Shown piece after piece: positions 1-12,400 of a stretch of DNA of 64,000 bases. Source of the DNA: Strix aluco (Eukaryota; Chordata; Aves; Strigiformes; Strigidae); contig NC_133938.1 of NCBI RefSeq assembly GCF_031877795.1, positions 11,068,920 through 11,132,919 on the forward strand, given 5' to 3'. The notes beneath the pieces were generated by a model, which saw nothing but the letters and a program-made list of their open reading frames with translations, was not told the DNA's origin and ran no database searches. The stretch's first letter is position 1. The number at the start of each line of letters is the position of its first letter. Made by a program: the position numbers and the translations under genes.

Positions 1-400
1 TGTTGCCAGCAGCTGCTAGTGTTGTCTGAGCAAAATACAGAAAGGCAAAACTATGGCTAATAAAGAAATGAAGGAGTAGCTCTGGCATCAGCAAGAATCA
101 GCTTATGGAAGGCAGAGAGACACACCTACAGGACCTTGAGAGGTTTGATCTTTCTGGCTTCTTGCCTCCTCAGGAAAAGGACAGAGAAGAAAACAGAGAC
201 AGAACCTTACATGTCACAGGGAACAGCTCCTTCTTCCATAGCTATGCTTTGCCTTCTTCACTACCTTTATTTTTCCATAGAGAAAGGGATAATCTTAAGA
301 AACTAAACTCTGAGGACGAGTAAGCATGCCTGCCAGCCAGTCTGGACTCTGGTTCACCATATTAGAAGCTTTAGAGGCTAGAACTTGGCACCTTCTTATT

Positions 401-424
401 AAAAAAAAAAAAAAAAAAAAAAAA
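401..424. repeat. poly(A) run, 24 bases
   Basis: An uninterrupted run of 24 A on the plus strand followed by AC-rich sequence. No recognisable retroelement body precedes it, so it is recorded only as a homopolymer. Confidence 0.9.
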
Positions 425-1203
425 CAACCCACCACCACATTTTTTGCTCTCTCCTGGTAATGAGAAAAAGAGCTAGAGAGCAACAAAGAAAAGGAGGTGA
501 GAGAAGAAGTCTGAGGTCTACAAACAGTACTGAGTTTTTAATGGTAAGTCGCATCCACAGCCCGTAATTTAGCAGTCTTGACCAATGTCTTCCTTAAGAC
601 TTTCTTTAGTTCCCCTGGTGAAACAGGCACAGGACAGAATTGCCCTAAAATCAACCCTAAATAGCAACAGTATCCCAAAACACGTAGTTAGAAGTATTTA
701 TGTAAACAGATGGTTCCTGATCTTCTAGAAGTCAGCAGCACTCCTTCCCTCCTTTGATAAGAAGGGGCAATGATGCTTACAGAACATTTTTGGCTATGTT
801 TAATCTATACTTGCTTTATGGAATCTGTAATGTGATTATTAAAAACTACGCTTTATTGCAAATGCAATCTGCATTGCCAGTGATATATCCATTTGATTTT
901 GTTTAGTTGCTTAAATTTTGGAAATAAATTTCCATCTTCTTCAGATTAAGTTTCATCCCAATTTCTAGGCTTTGATACGAAGTTAGAAGAAACACCTCTG
1001 AGTGTTGTGAGCTGTTAATCACAGGGTCCATGGCTGGGGGAGCAGAAGAGGAGCTGCAACAGAGCTCTGATCAACAGCCTCAGACACAGAGGTATAGAGA
1101 AGCTCAGAAGCAAAAGTGTCAACTGAACTCCAAAGCTTGCTTCTTCACTTATCAAACAAAAGGAAATACTCATGGTAGAAATAACCAAAGAACACCAAAC
1201 TGT

Positions 1204-1233
1204 TATGTAGTCTACATACAGGTAGACTACATA
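1204..1233. repeat. short inverted repeat (12 bp arms)
   Basis: TATGTAGTCTAC at 1204-1215 and its exact reverse complement at 1222-1233 are separated by six bases. It would form a perfect hairpin. It lies in the presumed MAST2 intron, with no known function. Confidence 0.85.
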
Positions 1234-1542
1234 CACTATAAAGGTACGGCCTTTAATGGCACTGATGGCACCTAGAGGGGGGAAGAAAAGAAAAAAAAAA
1301 AAGAAAACACTTCTATTTGAAGCCCCAAAGTTCTGATTAGGAAAAAAGACAGATCTCTCCAATTTCCAGGCTTGCCACGCAGCAAGAAAAGCACGGTAAC
1401 AGCTTCCTTGCAGCTGTGGAGGCAAAACAAATCTGACTAGCACTCTGGGGTTTGGCCAGTTTCTCCCAGACGGTCACTGACTGCTTTCCAAAAAAATGAA
1501 CAAGGTGAGAAGTCAGTGGAAAAGACCCTTTGCCATTCCTTT

Positions 1543-1575
1543 AAAAAAAAAAAAAATATATATATATATATATAA
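1543..1575. repeat. A-run plus (TA)n microsatellite
   Basis: Fourteen A are followed directly by about nine TA units. It is a simple-sequence tract and likely length-polymorphic. Confidence 0.9.
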
Positions 1576-3989
1576 AGACAACATGAAAGGGGGAACAAGC
1601 TTTCTAACCTGAAGTTTATAACTAGTCTTGGACAATTTGCATGATGTCCTGAATACAGGGAGGGAGTAGAAATATCCTCATAGGCATAATGTTACAAAAC
1701 TCTCTCTCATACGACACACCCAACTGTGGTAATGCAAACCCCAAAATCGTAAAAAGACAAGTATCAAACAGTAGTGGAGAAGTAACCTTGTCTGTGATCA
1801 CATCATTCCAGGGTGCTGGCAGAATACTACTTATTTTTGGTGCACACACTCCAAGAACCATCAGGGGAAAGCACTAAGTGCTAGAAGCAAAAGAACTCAG
1901 CGTCTTCTGTCCCAACTGAAGCTAGATTTTACATCTGAAATACTTATACATGGAAAAGATATCAGATAGTAGAGAATTTTTACTGCCTGTGCTAGCATAG
2001 GCATATTCCACAGCTGAAAGTTGGACATGAGACAAAACAAGCCTTGAAATAAGATGTGGTTTAGTTTCCTAACTGCAGGAATAATTAAACATTGGCAGAG
2101 CTTTGCAGAAGAGGTGACAGACACACCATGATCTAAGGCTAAGATAAGATCAATTTCTGAGAGAGATGTTTTAATTTTTCTTTGAGGAAAGCTCTACAGC
2201 CTGCACAAGTGGGGAAATCACACTGGATAACCACAGTAACCCATTTTGGCTTTGGGACATACAGATCTACAAAGTTTCAAAGACAGTGCAGAGAAAGGAA
2301 TATTTTTGCTCCTCTCAGAAAGTTTGTAGCACTACAGTTACAAATGCCTATAATAAATTATTTGATTGTCAAGACAGTTGCCTTGTTCAAAGCTCAGGAA
2401 ATACTTTCCATCCAGTGCAGAAATGACAAAATGTACTGTTGAGGGAACACGCAAGCTCTCCCACTTCAGGCACATCAAAACTGACAGCTGAAGACAGTCT
2501 ACTGCACTGACTGCCCTATAGAAAGGGCTCTCCAACACAAAACTAACCTGGACTAAGGAGGTTTTTCATCTTTCTCGATATTATGTATGCAGCTCGCCTG
2601 TTGGCATCAGCTGAACATTTCCCATACAATGAACGTACCTGCAGCTGGGGAGCCTCCAGGTTTAGCAACATTTCAGTCCAACTCTTCGCCGACAACAGCC
2701 AAGTTAAACTTCATACAAGACAAAGGGTCCATCTAACCCAAAATCCCACCTCTACAACTTCCAGCCCCTCTACTAGCCCCTTTAACTACTTGTTGAGATT
2801 CTGCTACTGTTTTCCCCTTCATTTCTTTATCACAAAATCACAAAGTTGGGGAATCTACTCATAAATCCTCTCCTGGCCCTGGCCAGCCATAGCAAGAGGA
2901 GAGGGAAGCTTGACAGAAGTGAGGGTGAAATGCCAGCAAGCACAGGGTCTGTTTCTGCTCCCTCACCCTGTCACATCTCCGAGCAAAGCACCACTGGGCA
3001 GCACCCAACAGTTCCCTGGATGCCTTTAGAGCAGAGAATGCTGTTCAGCAGTACTCTGTGCTCAGTGCCCTCTATTTTTACTCTTTTGACCTTCAACCTC
3101 CATCCCCCTAGACCTGCCCTAGTATTTCAGCTTTCCTCATATCTGTTTATTCTCCACCTGCTTTCAGAGGAAGACAGGATTTAGATTTGTTAGGGACAGG
3201 CTAACACCAATTCATCATGGAAAAAAACCTACAAAAATAGCAAAGACATTCCCTATAGACAAATAAAGGGAAGCACCATGCATTTGCCTTGTTATAATGT
3301 TCTCCTAGATGGCAGTTAATTTCAGCTGTTTTCCTCAAGTGGATGAACTCTGCCTACTTAATAATCTCCATGAGATCCCTCCTCCAGTACTTCCAACTCT
3401 GAATGCTTTTTGCATCCATTGGCAAAAAAAATCATACATGTATTACCTTTTGTGTGAGGACTCTTTTTAAGCCTGACTCCTAGCTTATACTAGAAGAGAC
3501 AGTCAGCTGCTGTTTGCTATTCACCCTCTACATACCAGCCATGGTCTTGTACACTTCCATCATAACCCCTTTAAGTCATATTCTTCTAGACACTGTTTGA
3601 CCTTTGACTTCTACTTGAAGTAGAAAATGCTAATAAAAGCACCTCTGACAAATATTGGCTATGATCCATGTGAGATCTTTCACAATAAATCTCTCAGTGT
3701 CTCAAACTAATTATGTAAGCATGATATGGAAACAATCTAATGCTTATAATATGCCTCTGAATGACGGTGACTGTCACTCCTAAGCAACAATAATTTTCAC
3801 CTCAACTTTCCAGTTTTTTCCTTCAGTGTAGTCAGAAAACATATGATGATTAAGCTGATACTTCACCGAAATCCAGGTGGGCTGTGTTTGACAAAGATGA
3901 AACTAAACTGTCATGGAATAAGAAAGGCAATTCAACTATGAATTAATGACTAACAGATAGGAAATAAGTTGGAACAATTGGCCTTTTTC

Positions 3990-5083
3990 CCAAAAAGGAA
4001 GGATCACCAGTGGAGTCCCACAAGGATCTGTTCTGGGATCAATACCTTCAACATCTTAAAGCAAAATCTAGCAAAGAAGCTTAACGCTTACGTGACAGAG
4101 TTTGCTGACAATGCTTAAAGTTATTCAAGGTTGCAAAAGCGATGGCCAAAGATCTGAAGACCTTAATGATACTGCTTAAGTGGGCTGTAAAATAGCAGAT
4201 AAGATTAAATGTAGATAAATGTAAAGTGATGCATAGTGTAAAAAAAAAAAAAGAGAAAGCCTAAATTTATATACACAATGACAAATTCTGAACTAGCTAT
4301 TACGACTTAAAAGAGTGATTGTGGAGTTATAATAGACAGTTCCACAAAAGTGCCAACTCCATGCTTAAAGATCATCAAGAAAAAGCAGGTAGAATACTAA
4401 AGAATAAAACCTAATACGCTATATAAGTTTACAGGGTGTCCTATGCTGAAACACTGTACCCAGTCCTGGTTATTGTTCCTTAATCCTGTTCCTCTGGTCC
4501 CTGCATCACTATCTCCAATCAGGAACAGACCTGCAAAAGGTGCAAAGAAAACAGAAAGGACAAGGAAAAGGATAGAATCACTTCTTTCTAAAACACCTCT
4601 GGAAAAGTCACAAGCAAGGGATGGTAAATAAAATTAAAAGGTATCAGTCTGTAAGCCACACAAGAACAACATGGATTCTCCTTTTCACCGCCTCTTCCAA
4701 TACAAGAATTAACAAACAAGACATGAAACAAGCAGGTAGAAAGTTCAAAAACAAACAAAATAAGTGTTTTTTCCACACAAAATATGTTTAAGCCTTACAA
4801 CACTCAGCCACAGGATGTTGTGGATGCTACAAGCATACATGGCTTCAAATACTGATTGGACAAATTCATAGAGGAAAAAACCCACCCAGGGCACTAAAAA
4901 CAAATATCACCTCCAGTTCCGGAAACCTGTGAGCCACAAATTACTGGAGGCTGGGAGAGGTATTTCCTCAATATACACTATACTCTCCTCCAAGCATCTG
5001 CTTCTGGCAGCGCAGAGAGCCAGGATACTGGGCTAGCGGGACCTTTAATGTGACCAAGCACAGTCATTTTTAAGTTCTTACAT
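3990..5083 (+). mobile_element. ancient L3/CR1-like LINE, 3' part
   Basis: About 1.1 kb resembles the 3' part of an old CR1-clade (L3-like) non-LTR retrotransposon. At 4003-4040 the plus strand still encodes ITSGVPQGSVLG, the conserved reverse transcriptase block, and near 4101 FADN lies where the catalytic FADD box belongs (second Asp replaced). Further on come the familiar segments 'ACACTGTACCCAGTCCTGG' (about 4451), a 'CCACAGGATGTTGTGGATGC' block near 4810, 'GATTGGACAAATTCATAGAGG' type sequence near 4854, and the terminal 'GGATACTGGGCTAGCGGGAC' near 5023 ending around 5083. Reading frame is lost between these blocks, so it is long dead and highly diverged. Family naming is from memory of consensus sequences, and the 5' limit is uncertain. 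Confidence 0.72.
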
Positions 5084-7552
5084 AACTCATAAGAAAGTGA
5101 AAACATTAATCGTATGTATGTCAGAACTATAAGCACAGCACACTGAAGGACCAGATTTTCAAAGGCCTAAAGGTCAGCACAGTGATTAACTACTACAGTC
5201 ACAGTTTGAGAAGTGCTTTTTCCAACATTAGAGTAGCTTAGTCTCCCCCAACCACAAACTTGTGTAAATGTATGACAAACAAACTGTGAAATCTGAATTT
5301 AATTCAGAACGGTTCCCTGCAGCTGTGCACACTGTTGCATTGATACAACTGAGGGTGTACTACAGGCTTGGAAACAACAGGGCTACTTAAATCAGAAGAG
5401 GCCCCCACAGAAATATTTGTCAAGCTACAAGCTGCATCAGAAGAAATGGAGTATCACACTGCCTCTTGCATCTCAGAAGACCCTTTCCATCACATCCACA
5501 CCACCAACTCCCGATTGTCTAAAGAAATACTGAATTACTGATATCAAAGACAGAAATGCTGAGAGTGGACTTATTTGTCCTGTTTATTAAATTTGTCCAA
5601 CACATCTATTTATTTCCAGTTGCTTACCAGAGTTATAAAACTTCCGCCACTTCAAATGGAAGACAAAAGGGGAGAGGGGATGAGAGGTTGCCCTTTGAAG
5701 TCTGGGGGGCATCTCACATAGGTTGAGTAGAAGCTTTCTTAACTTTAGCTGCAAAACTCCTCAAAGACTCCATCACACTGAATACTCACCAGCATGTAAA
5801 GATCTGTTACTACAAGTCACATCAGGTCTTAGTCAGAGCGCCCAAGCTAAAAACAAACTGGCAGTCTCCCGTTAAAAAGCCTTGTGCATCTCAAAAACTG
5901 GTATTTGTGAATTTGCAGCCTTTCTTGTTTTGCAATGTTAATGTTGTTTTGCTGAAGCTTCCCCAGTGTTCAATACATTATATGGTACGTAGCGTGTTCT
6001 GTACGCATGATTCGCAAAAAGCTTAGTTCACACCTACCAAGAATGGAAATAATTTCCTCTAATTTTCTTGTCAGTACCATATACAATACGTCAAAACAGT
6101 ACAACAAACACCTTGCTACTGCATTTGATAGCTCTACCAACCACTATTTTAATGGACAGTTGGCAAGAAACTAAGTCACCTCTTCTGCTTTTAGATTTTT
6201 TTTTTCCTGAATAAGGATATTAGTGCTCTTTAATTGTTTCAGGAAGCGTTGAGTATCAAAAGCAGCAGCACCTCTTAACCACCTGGCTTAACAAGGTACT
6301 AGAGAATAAAATAAAAATTAAAAAATAGAGCTCTCTTCTTCCAGGGCCCAGTCTGGGAAATCTATATTCAAGAGATATCCACTAATCAAAGCCAAAATAC
6401 AAGTCTCCTAGAATTGAAAGCAATGTAATGCAGCTTTTCTAGAAAAACCTAATTATGAAAAAAATAGAGTAAACCTGTGCATCTGCAACAATGACGCAAA
6501 TTTAAGACACCTTTTTGACGAGAATTTCAAGAACCTAGTTTTTCACTTTGCTCCTAAAAATAGCGAAACAGCAATGAATTACTGCACCCTGGGAGTCTTC
6601 ATACTTGCGATATATTCTCCTTCTCATTAAAAAAAAGCATTAGTTGCCATCCACATTTCTAAACTGCTAAGTCTCATCCCCCATTTCTCTCTCTTGTAAA
6701 ACTAGGAATATCAAAACACATCAAAACAAAGTGTAAGATCTCTGGGGTCTCTCATCCCTTTAACTCTAAGCAGCAATCAGTAATCCTTTACTGTGGGGGT
6801 GAAAGGTGTAAAAGGGGACACATTGAACTTACACACTCTCACTTTGGACAAACCTATGTATTTTCAAATATCTGCGAAGGTATGTTTCCTAAATAAACCA
6901 CTTCTTGGGTTAAGAATTAAGACCTAAAAAACGCTGGAAAATACATCACAATGAGGAGTGACCTACAGAAGGTTACTAGCAAGAAGTATTCTGTAATTAT
7001 TGATACCAGCAAGCGTATAACACAAACTAAATTTCACTGCATCCTCCCTCGCTGTTCCATCGGCAGGCAGGCAGGACTTCTGGCACCACGGCCACTGCCC
7101 CACCACTCGCTCAGCGCCATGCCCTCACAACAGTGACACACCACCGCTCCGCTCCTGACCACCAAACCCCCCCTTCGCTCTTCTAGGGGCATTGCCTGAG
7201 GAAGCGCGTGTAACGCCAGAGGATGCCCGGGGGGCGCGGCCCCCACCAGCGCCGCCGCCCGCAGCGCAGCCCGCAGCCTCCCCCCGGGCCCGGCGCAGCC
7301 CCTCACCTCGTTCCTCCCCGACCCTCGGCCTCCAGCCGCCCTCCCCCGCCGGGGCCAGGCGCTCCCCTTGCCCCGCGACTGCGGCAGCCGCGGCCCCGGG
7401 CGGGCGCGGAGGGCGGCACCGCCGGGCGCCCCCGCCCGCCGCCGGCCCCCGCCACGCGGAGCGCGCGTCTCCATGCCAACGGCCGCCACCGGCCCGGCGG
7501 GGCCCCCCCCCTCACTCCCTCCCCCGCCACCGGCCCCACGCCCCGGCTTTAC

Positions 7553-7741
7553 CCTCTCCAGCGCCTCCCGGCAAGGCGCCCCCGCGGCCCTGGCGTCCTC
7601 CGGCTCCTTCCTGCCGCCGCCCCCCAGCAGGGTGGCTCTCCGCTCCGCCGTGCTGGCGGCCACCGTCCGCCCGGGCTCCCTCCGCGGCGGTGGCGGCGGC
7701 GGCGCCGCCGCTTTGTCCCCCCGGGAGCGGCCCTTCCTCAT
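7553..7741 (-). CDS. MAST2: MAST2 first coding exon (N-terminus only)
   Basis: Microtubule-associated serine/threonine kinase 2 is a large cytoplasmic AGC-type kinase with a PDZ domain; only the N-terminal 63 codons are here. The exon starts at ATG 7741 (purine at -3) with MRKGRSRGDK, then six prolines and a basic/Ala/Gly-rich segment, ending ...APCREALER directly before a GTAAAG donor, in phase 0. Human MAST2 begins MKRSRCRDRPQPPPPDRRE, the same pattern of a basic start followed by a proline run. Kinase, DUF1908 and PDZ exons must lie left of the window. The position, head-to-head with IPP about 33 kb away, fits the human arrangement. Sequence similarity alone is modest because the segment is low complexity; synteny carries much of the call. 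Confidence 0.78.
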
Positions 7742-7756
7742 CGCGGCGGCTTCTCC

Positions 7757-7810
7757 TCAGCGGCGGCTGCGGCGGCACGACTCGGGCCCCCGCGGCGCGG
7801 AGCCGGCCAT
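7757..7810 (-). other. short upstream ORF before MAST2 start
   Basis: A 17-codon open frame (MAGSAPRGPESCRRSRR) begins at ATG 7810 and stops 15 bases before the MAST2 ATG. If the transcription start lies upstream of 7810 it would be a uORF that could lower MAST2 translation. Whether it is within the transcript is unknown. Confidence 0.4.
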
Positions 7811-9079
7811 GGCCCGGCGGGAGTCACGGAGAGCCGGGGCGGCGCCGCCGCCACCGTCGCCGCCACCACCTGCGCGCGGGGCGGAGGGACATGCCCGCCC
7901 GCCGCCGCCGCTCCCGCCTGTCAGGGAGCGCGGGCGCAGCGGCTGCCGCGGCGCCGCCCCCCCCCTCCCGCACCGCGCGCCCGCCCGCCCGCCCGTCCGC
8001 CCGCCCGTCGGCCGCGGCCTATCGCGAGAGCACCGGCCTCGCGGCGGGGAAGAGGCGCGAGACTTGCGGGGGGGGCGAGCGAGGGAGGGGAGTGCGCGAG
8101 ACTTGTCACGAGGGGCGGGCGGGAGGTGCGAGGCGGGAAAGAGCGCGGGGCACGCCGGGAAGGGCAGCGGCCGCCGCAGAGGGGGCACCGGGGCCCGGCG
8201 CTGCCGCCGGTGAGAACGCGCCCGGAAAGGAGGAGCCCCCGCGGGGACCTCGAGACTGGTTCCTGGCGGGGCTGCCTGGGCAAGTGGCGCCTCCGGGCTG
8301 CAGAGGCTCCGCTTCCGTGCCGGGAGAGGCAAGAACAGGGCTCTGCCTTGCGGCGGTGGCAGAAGGAGACTCAGAGGGGCAGCCTCAGGATGCGCAGTGC
8401 AGGGACGTCTCCTGGGGGTGAGGGCAGCGCTTCTGTCCCCCTTACCGGGATCAGCTCAAGTGTCCACTAGCAACTGGCTTCTGTGTCAATAAGCTCTTCC
8501 TTGCCCCTGAAAATATAAAGTGAGCGCAGGACCTTTCCAGTGGTGTCACCAGTAGTAGGTAGTGTTTAGGAAAAACGCCACATTTCTTTCTTCCAGGAGG
8601 CCCACCAGCTCCTCCAAGGTGAGGTGGTGGGACCCAAGCCCCAGTGGTTGGGTGACTGGAGCCCCTCTGAGCAGCCCCCAGCCCACACACCCAGCTGCAG
8701 GAAGGCATCTACCAGCTGTGCCGTCAAGTGCTACAGCCCCTTTTTTCATGGAGAGTGAGGTCGCGCCAGGGAGCAAATTTCTCGGTAGAAAAGACAAACC
8801 TACAGGATTCATTACCTCAAGGAGTAATCAGAGCATATATCATCATCTTGTGTTTCATCTCGATAATTCACACCCTCTCAGCATTTTTGTCTTTGCAAAT
8901 TGTTTCCTGAGGGTGCAAGTTACCAGTTTCTGCATTCATTTTTCACAAAAGCAACTTCAAAGTTGTCCCTTTTTTTCACTACTACATAGTCACGAACCGT
9001 GCTACTGCTGCAGAAAAAAAACAATTCTTCCTCCCTTTTTACCAAACTGAAAACGCTCATACATCTTCAACAAGAAGTC

Positions 9080-9480
9080 TGATTTTATACATTTTTTATT
9101 CATTTTGTACAAAGACAACAGAAGTACACTTTCAAACCATTTATTGATGTAGACGAGTGGGAGCGTTTTTAAATAATTATTAAGAATATTTAAATTCTTC
9201 CTGAAAACATTTTCAGGATGCTGGATTAGTCACAGAGATCTTTTTCTTTCATAATTGCATATTATAGAGATGGACAACCGTGTGGAATTTCCCAGCTGGG
9301 ATTCCTGCCCTAGCTAAATGTAAATAATGCAAATGTATGGAATCTTGGCATCCGTGATAATGTGAGTCTATTAGGATGGCACGGTGCCTCGTCATAATTT
9401 GGCTGGATCTTTGCCCTGATGCAACATAGATGCCAATTAGTTATTTGCTGGCTACGGCCTGTGGGCCACCTTGCCCTGGC
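9080..9480. promoter_or_regulatory. candidate conserved non-coding element
   Basis: This stretch has mixed-complexity, non-repetitive sequence with several TAAT cores (for example TAATTATTAA near 9174) and a perfect POU octamer ATGCAAAT at 9327-9334. It has no open frame. That texture is typical of vertebrate enhancers, but conservation cannot be measured here, so this is a suggestion only. Confidence 0.25.
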
Positions 9481-12400
9481 TCACACCTGCTCACTTCATG
9501 CACCAAAAAAAGACTTCATGAACACGGGAAGAAAAGTCACGATGAGAATCTGAATAACTCTACCTGCCTTTGAAACATATGAAAAACGAATCTTCAGTTG
9601 TTGGTTTTAGATAGAATTGCAAATAATTGCCTTCTGGTTCAGTATTTTACTCAAAACAATTTAAAAATCTTTTTGATCACTCCTACTCAAAAAGTCATTT
9701 GAGAGTTAAAAGGACATTTTCCTTGTGAGAAGATTGTGTTTGGTTTCCTTCTGGATTATTTCCTTCTCTGTTTAATCCCAGTTTAGTATTTTGGACCCAA
9801 GATGTCTTTCCAATATTTTTGAAACAAAAGAACAGTGAGGTTTCGTGTTGAAGGAATAGGAAAAATACTCCTCATTTTTACTGATTCTCCCATATTTTTT
9901 CCATTTAAACTTGTCACTGAATATGACCTGAATCTGCAGACCAATCTGAGTGACCTGATTTTTCTTTTCCATGTGAGCTATTTTTCTGAACTTTTTTTTT
10001 CCACCTTTAAATAAAAGTGAGCAAATCATGAGAGGCTTGGCAGGGAAAAGGGGTACAGATGAATGAGGCAGAGCGTGGTGTGATGCCACACCTATGCTCA
10101 CTGTGTTTGTCTCCAGAAATATTCTATCATGTCCAAAAAAGATTGAAGAGTAATTAATAAAGGCTTATAAAGGGGCTGATTCTTATGTCATCCAGAGTGA
10201 CTAACATGGAGGGGGCCACGGAGATCCTGTGTAGCGCACTTACTGATACTCAGCTAATGCTCAGTTAATTCTGTTTCTCTTTGCTGTTCCAGACACTTCC
10301 TTTCCCTGGCTTCCACCTTCCGTTTTCTCTGTATAAGGAAGGTCTCAGCATGCCCTTCTGATTCAGAAGGTAGCTGGAGCGATGCTATCCAGGAAAAATT
10401 CCCTTCCATTTAAGGAAGGTTTAAGAGGACTTTGGTAAGGCAGAACACAGGGTCTAGTCCAGCTTATTCCATAATGTTTTCTGAAATGACATAAATCCAT
10501 CTGCAGCATTTTTATGACTGCTGAGCACACAGCTACAGCAATAATTCCTGGAGCTGGAGTAGACATACACAGCTTGAAGCTGTGAGGTTAAAACCTCTTT
10601 ATTCCAAACAGAATAGAAAAAGCTAAATAGTAGATGTTATTAGGATGCTGCTGAGCAGGAGAATTTCCTCTACAAAATGAAATACTTAATCATTTGAATT
10701 CCTATTAAATTCAAACATTTAGCAAAACTGGTGCAGCACAAAACCCAGCTGATCACCTGTTTTCACTGTTTCCAAGGCAGTGGCATCACTAATGCCACCA
10801 AACAAGTCTATCACTAAGGCTTGTCATTTGTCATTCTGCTCACACTATACACATAATCTTCACTCTCAGTATTTCTGCTCTGTATGAGACGGTGGAAATG
10901 GCTTTAGTTGTTCTGCATGTTAAGCTATCACGCACCTTCTGTTAGTGACCCAGTTCTAATGGTATTCACAGAGAAGTTTTGGTCTTTACGCTGGAATACT
11001 AATGTTTGGCAATTGGCAGTGTGCAGTCAGCCCGGAAGACGGCACAGTATTTTGGGATGTTGTACTATACCTGCGTAGAGTGTCAGTAATGACAAGTAAT
11101 TACACAGGCTGCACGTCATCACCATGACTCCTGGCTATTTCCCTAACTTCACCCCTGTGACAGCATTCTTTTTTCAAGATTCACAAAAAAAACCCAGCAT
11201 GATACAACTAAAGAATGCCAGTTATGAGCAAAATAAAAAATAGGGGTTAAAAAGTAGTTACAGGAACTGGAAGAGTGAGATTTGCTAGAAAAAGCTTTGA
11301 CTGAGGCTAAGCAATTACTCTTTATAGAACGGTGTATCGTTTTGTTCAGCAGTCCCAGATCTGCCAGGCTAGCCAAGCAATGCGTGCTGCCTGCACAGCT
11401 GAGAACAGCAGCCACAGAGTACAGCTCCCCACTGCCACCCCTAAACACCAGGGAAATGGTAAGAAATACAGGATTTTCCAAAAGAATGCAGGAAAACTAG
11501 TAAATGTGAGACCTTGACGCAATCTGGGCAAGATTTACTCATGATCTGAATCTTTTCAGGTCTGCTATTTGAGAAGTTCTACGTTAAGACATTTGTGTAA
11601 TTAATAAAAATACTAGTAGTTACATGAGGAGTTTTTACAGGAAGGATATGAACACTCATGTTTCAAGGCCAAGCTAATCATTGAATTAAGGAGGATTAGG
11701 AAGAAATTTCTTACAGGCAGGTTATTCCCTAAAAGTATATGATACAGTACATTATTCCAGTGCATCTTCACTAGAAACTATTAGTCAGCCTTAGGGACAG
11801 AATAATGAAGTAAACCAACTGACAGCCTGGTCCAGGATGGCAATTACTAGATCTAGATATGACAAAAGTCCAGTCCTAACTGAATATGATTTGTTTTCCA
11901 ATTTTATCTGCCTCCTTTATATACCACGAAGGACATCTATTCTTGTTTACGGTGACGTGGTATGTCGAAGTGACAACTTTGCACTGCTGTAACCTTGTTC
12001 TACCTATCATATTTACATCTGATAAGGAGGTAGAAGATCTAAATATGCAAATATATAACAGGAATTACAAATAGGGCTGTGAGGTTTAGGGAGAGCTTAG
12101 TGCAATAGCTAAGTTAACAGCACTTCTTAGCGACAAAAGCTCATCAAACACATTATAGATTTAAAGAGACAGAAGGAAACCAGTGAATATGCTGCTTTCA
12201 CTGTCGGTTTGGACTTGATTGTGCAGCAATTGCCACAGTTATGCTGTTACCCCTGGGTGTTAACAGAGTACAAATTACATATGCATATAAATGTGTATAT
12301 TTGTGTGTATTTCTGAAAGGTCCAGAAAGGGAAGCACAAGATGAATGGAGAGATGCTGGCCATCAGGAGTAACATCAGATCCTAACTGTTGTCACCCTCT

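Larger units (their letters stand above)
1..7552 (-). other. MAST2: probable MAST2 intron 1 (partial)
   Basis: This AT-rich stretch follows, on the minus strand, directly after the GTAAAG splice donor of the first MAST2 coding exon, so it is read as the start of intron 1; the window edge cuts it. I looked on the minus strand for the next MAST2 coding segment (the conserved LFRKLSNPDIF region of human MAST2) and did not see it. The stretch holds an old L3/CR1-like LINE, an A-run, an A/TA microsatellite and a short hairpin, listed separately. Short open frames here have no recognisable product. The intron assignment is inference from the donor and from the large first intron known in human MAST2. 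Confidence 0.7.
7195..8420. promoter_or_regulatory. MAST2: CpG island, MAST2 promoter region
   Basis: About 1.2 kb is extremely GC-rich with dense CpG, many GCC/GGC runs and GC-box-like GGGCGG and CCGCCC clusters (for example 7975-8120). It abruptly replaces AT-rich flanks. It contains the first MAST2 coding exon at its left end, so transcription to the left should start somewhere in about 7800-8300. No TATA box is visible. The long open frames on both strands across it are a by-product of GC content. A divergent plus-strand transcript from the same island is possible but unsupported. Confidence 0.85.

Noticed and set aside
7192-8470. Long open frames (up to about 415 codons) on both strands across the MAST2 CpG island
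   Set aside because: They are Pro/Ala/Arg/Gly-rich in overlapping frames on both strands, as expected when GC-rich DNA lacks stop codons. Only the 189-base minus-strand segment ending at a donor resembles a known protein.
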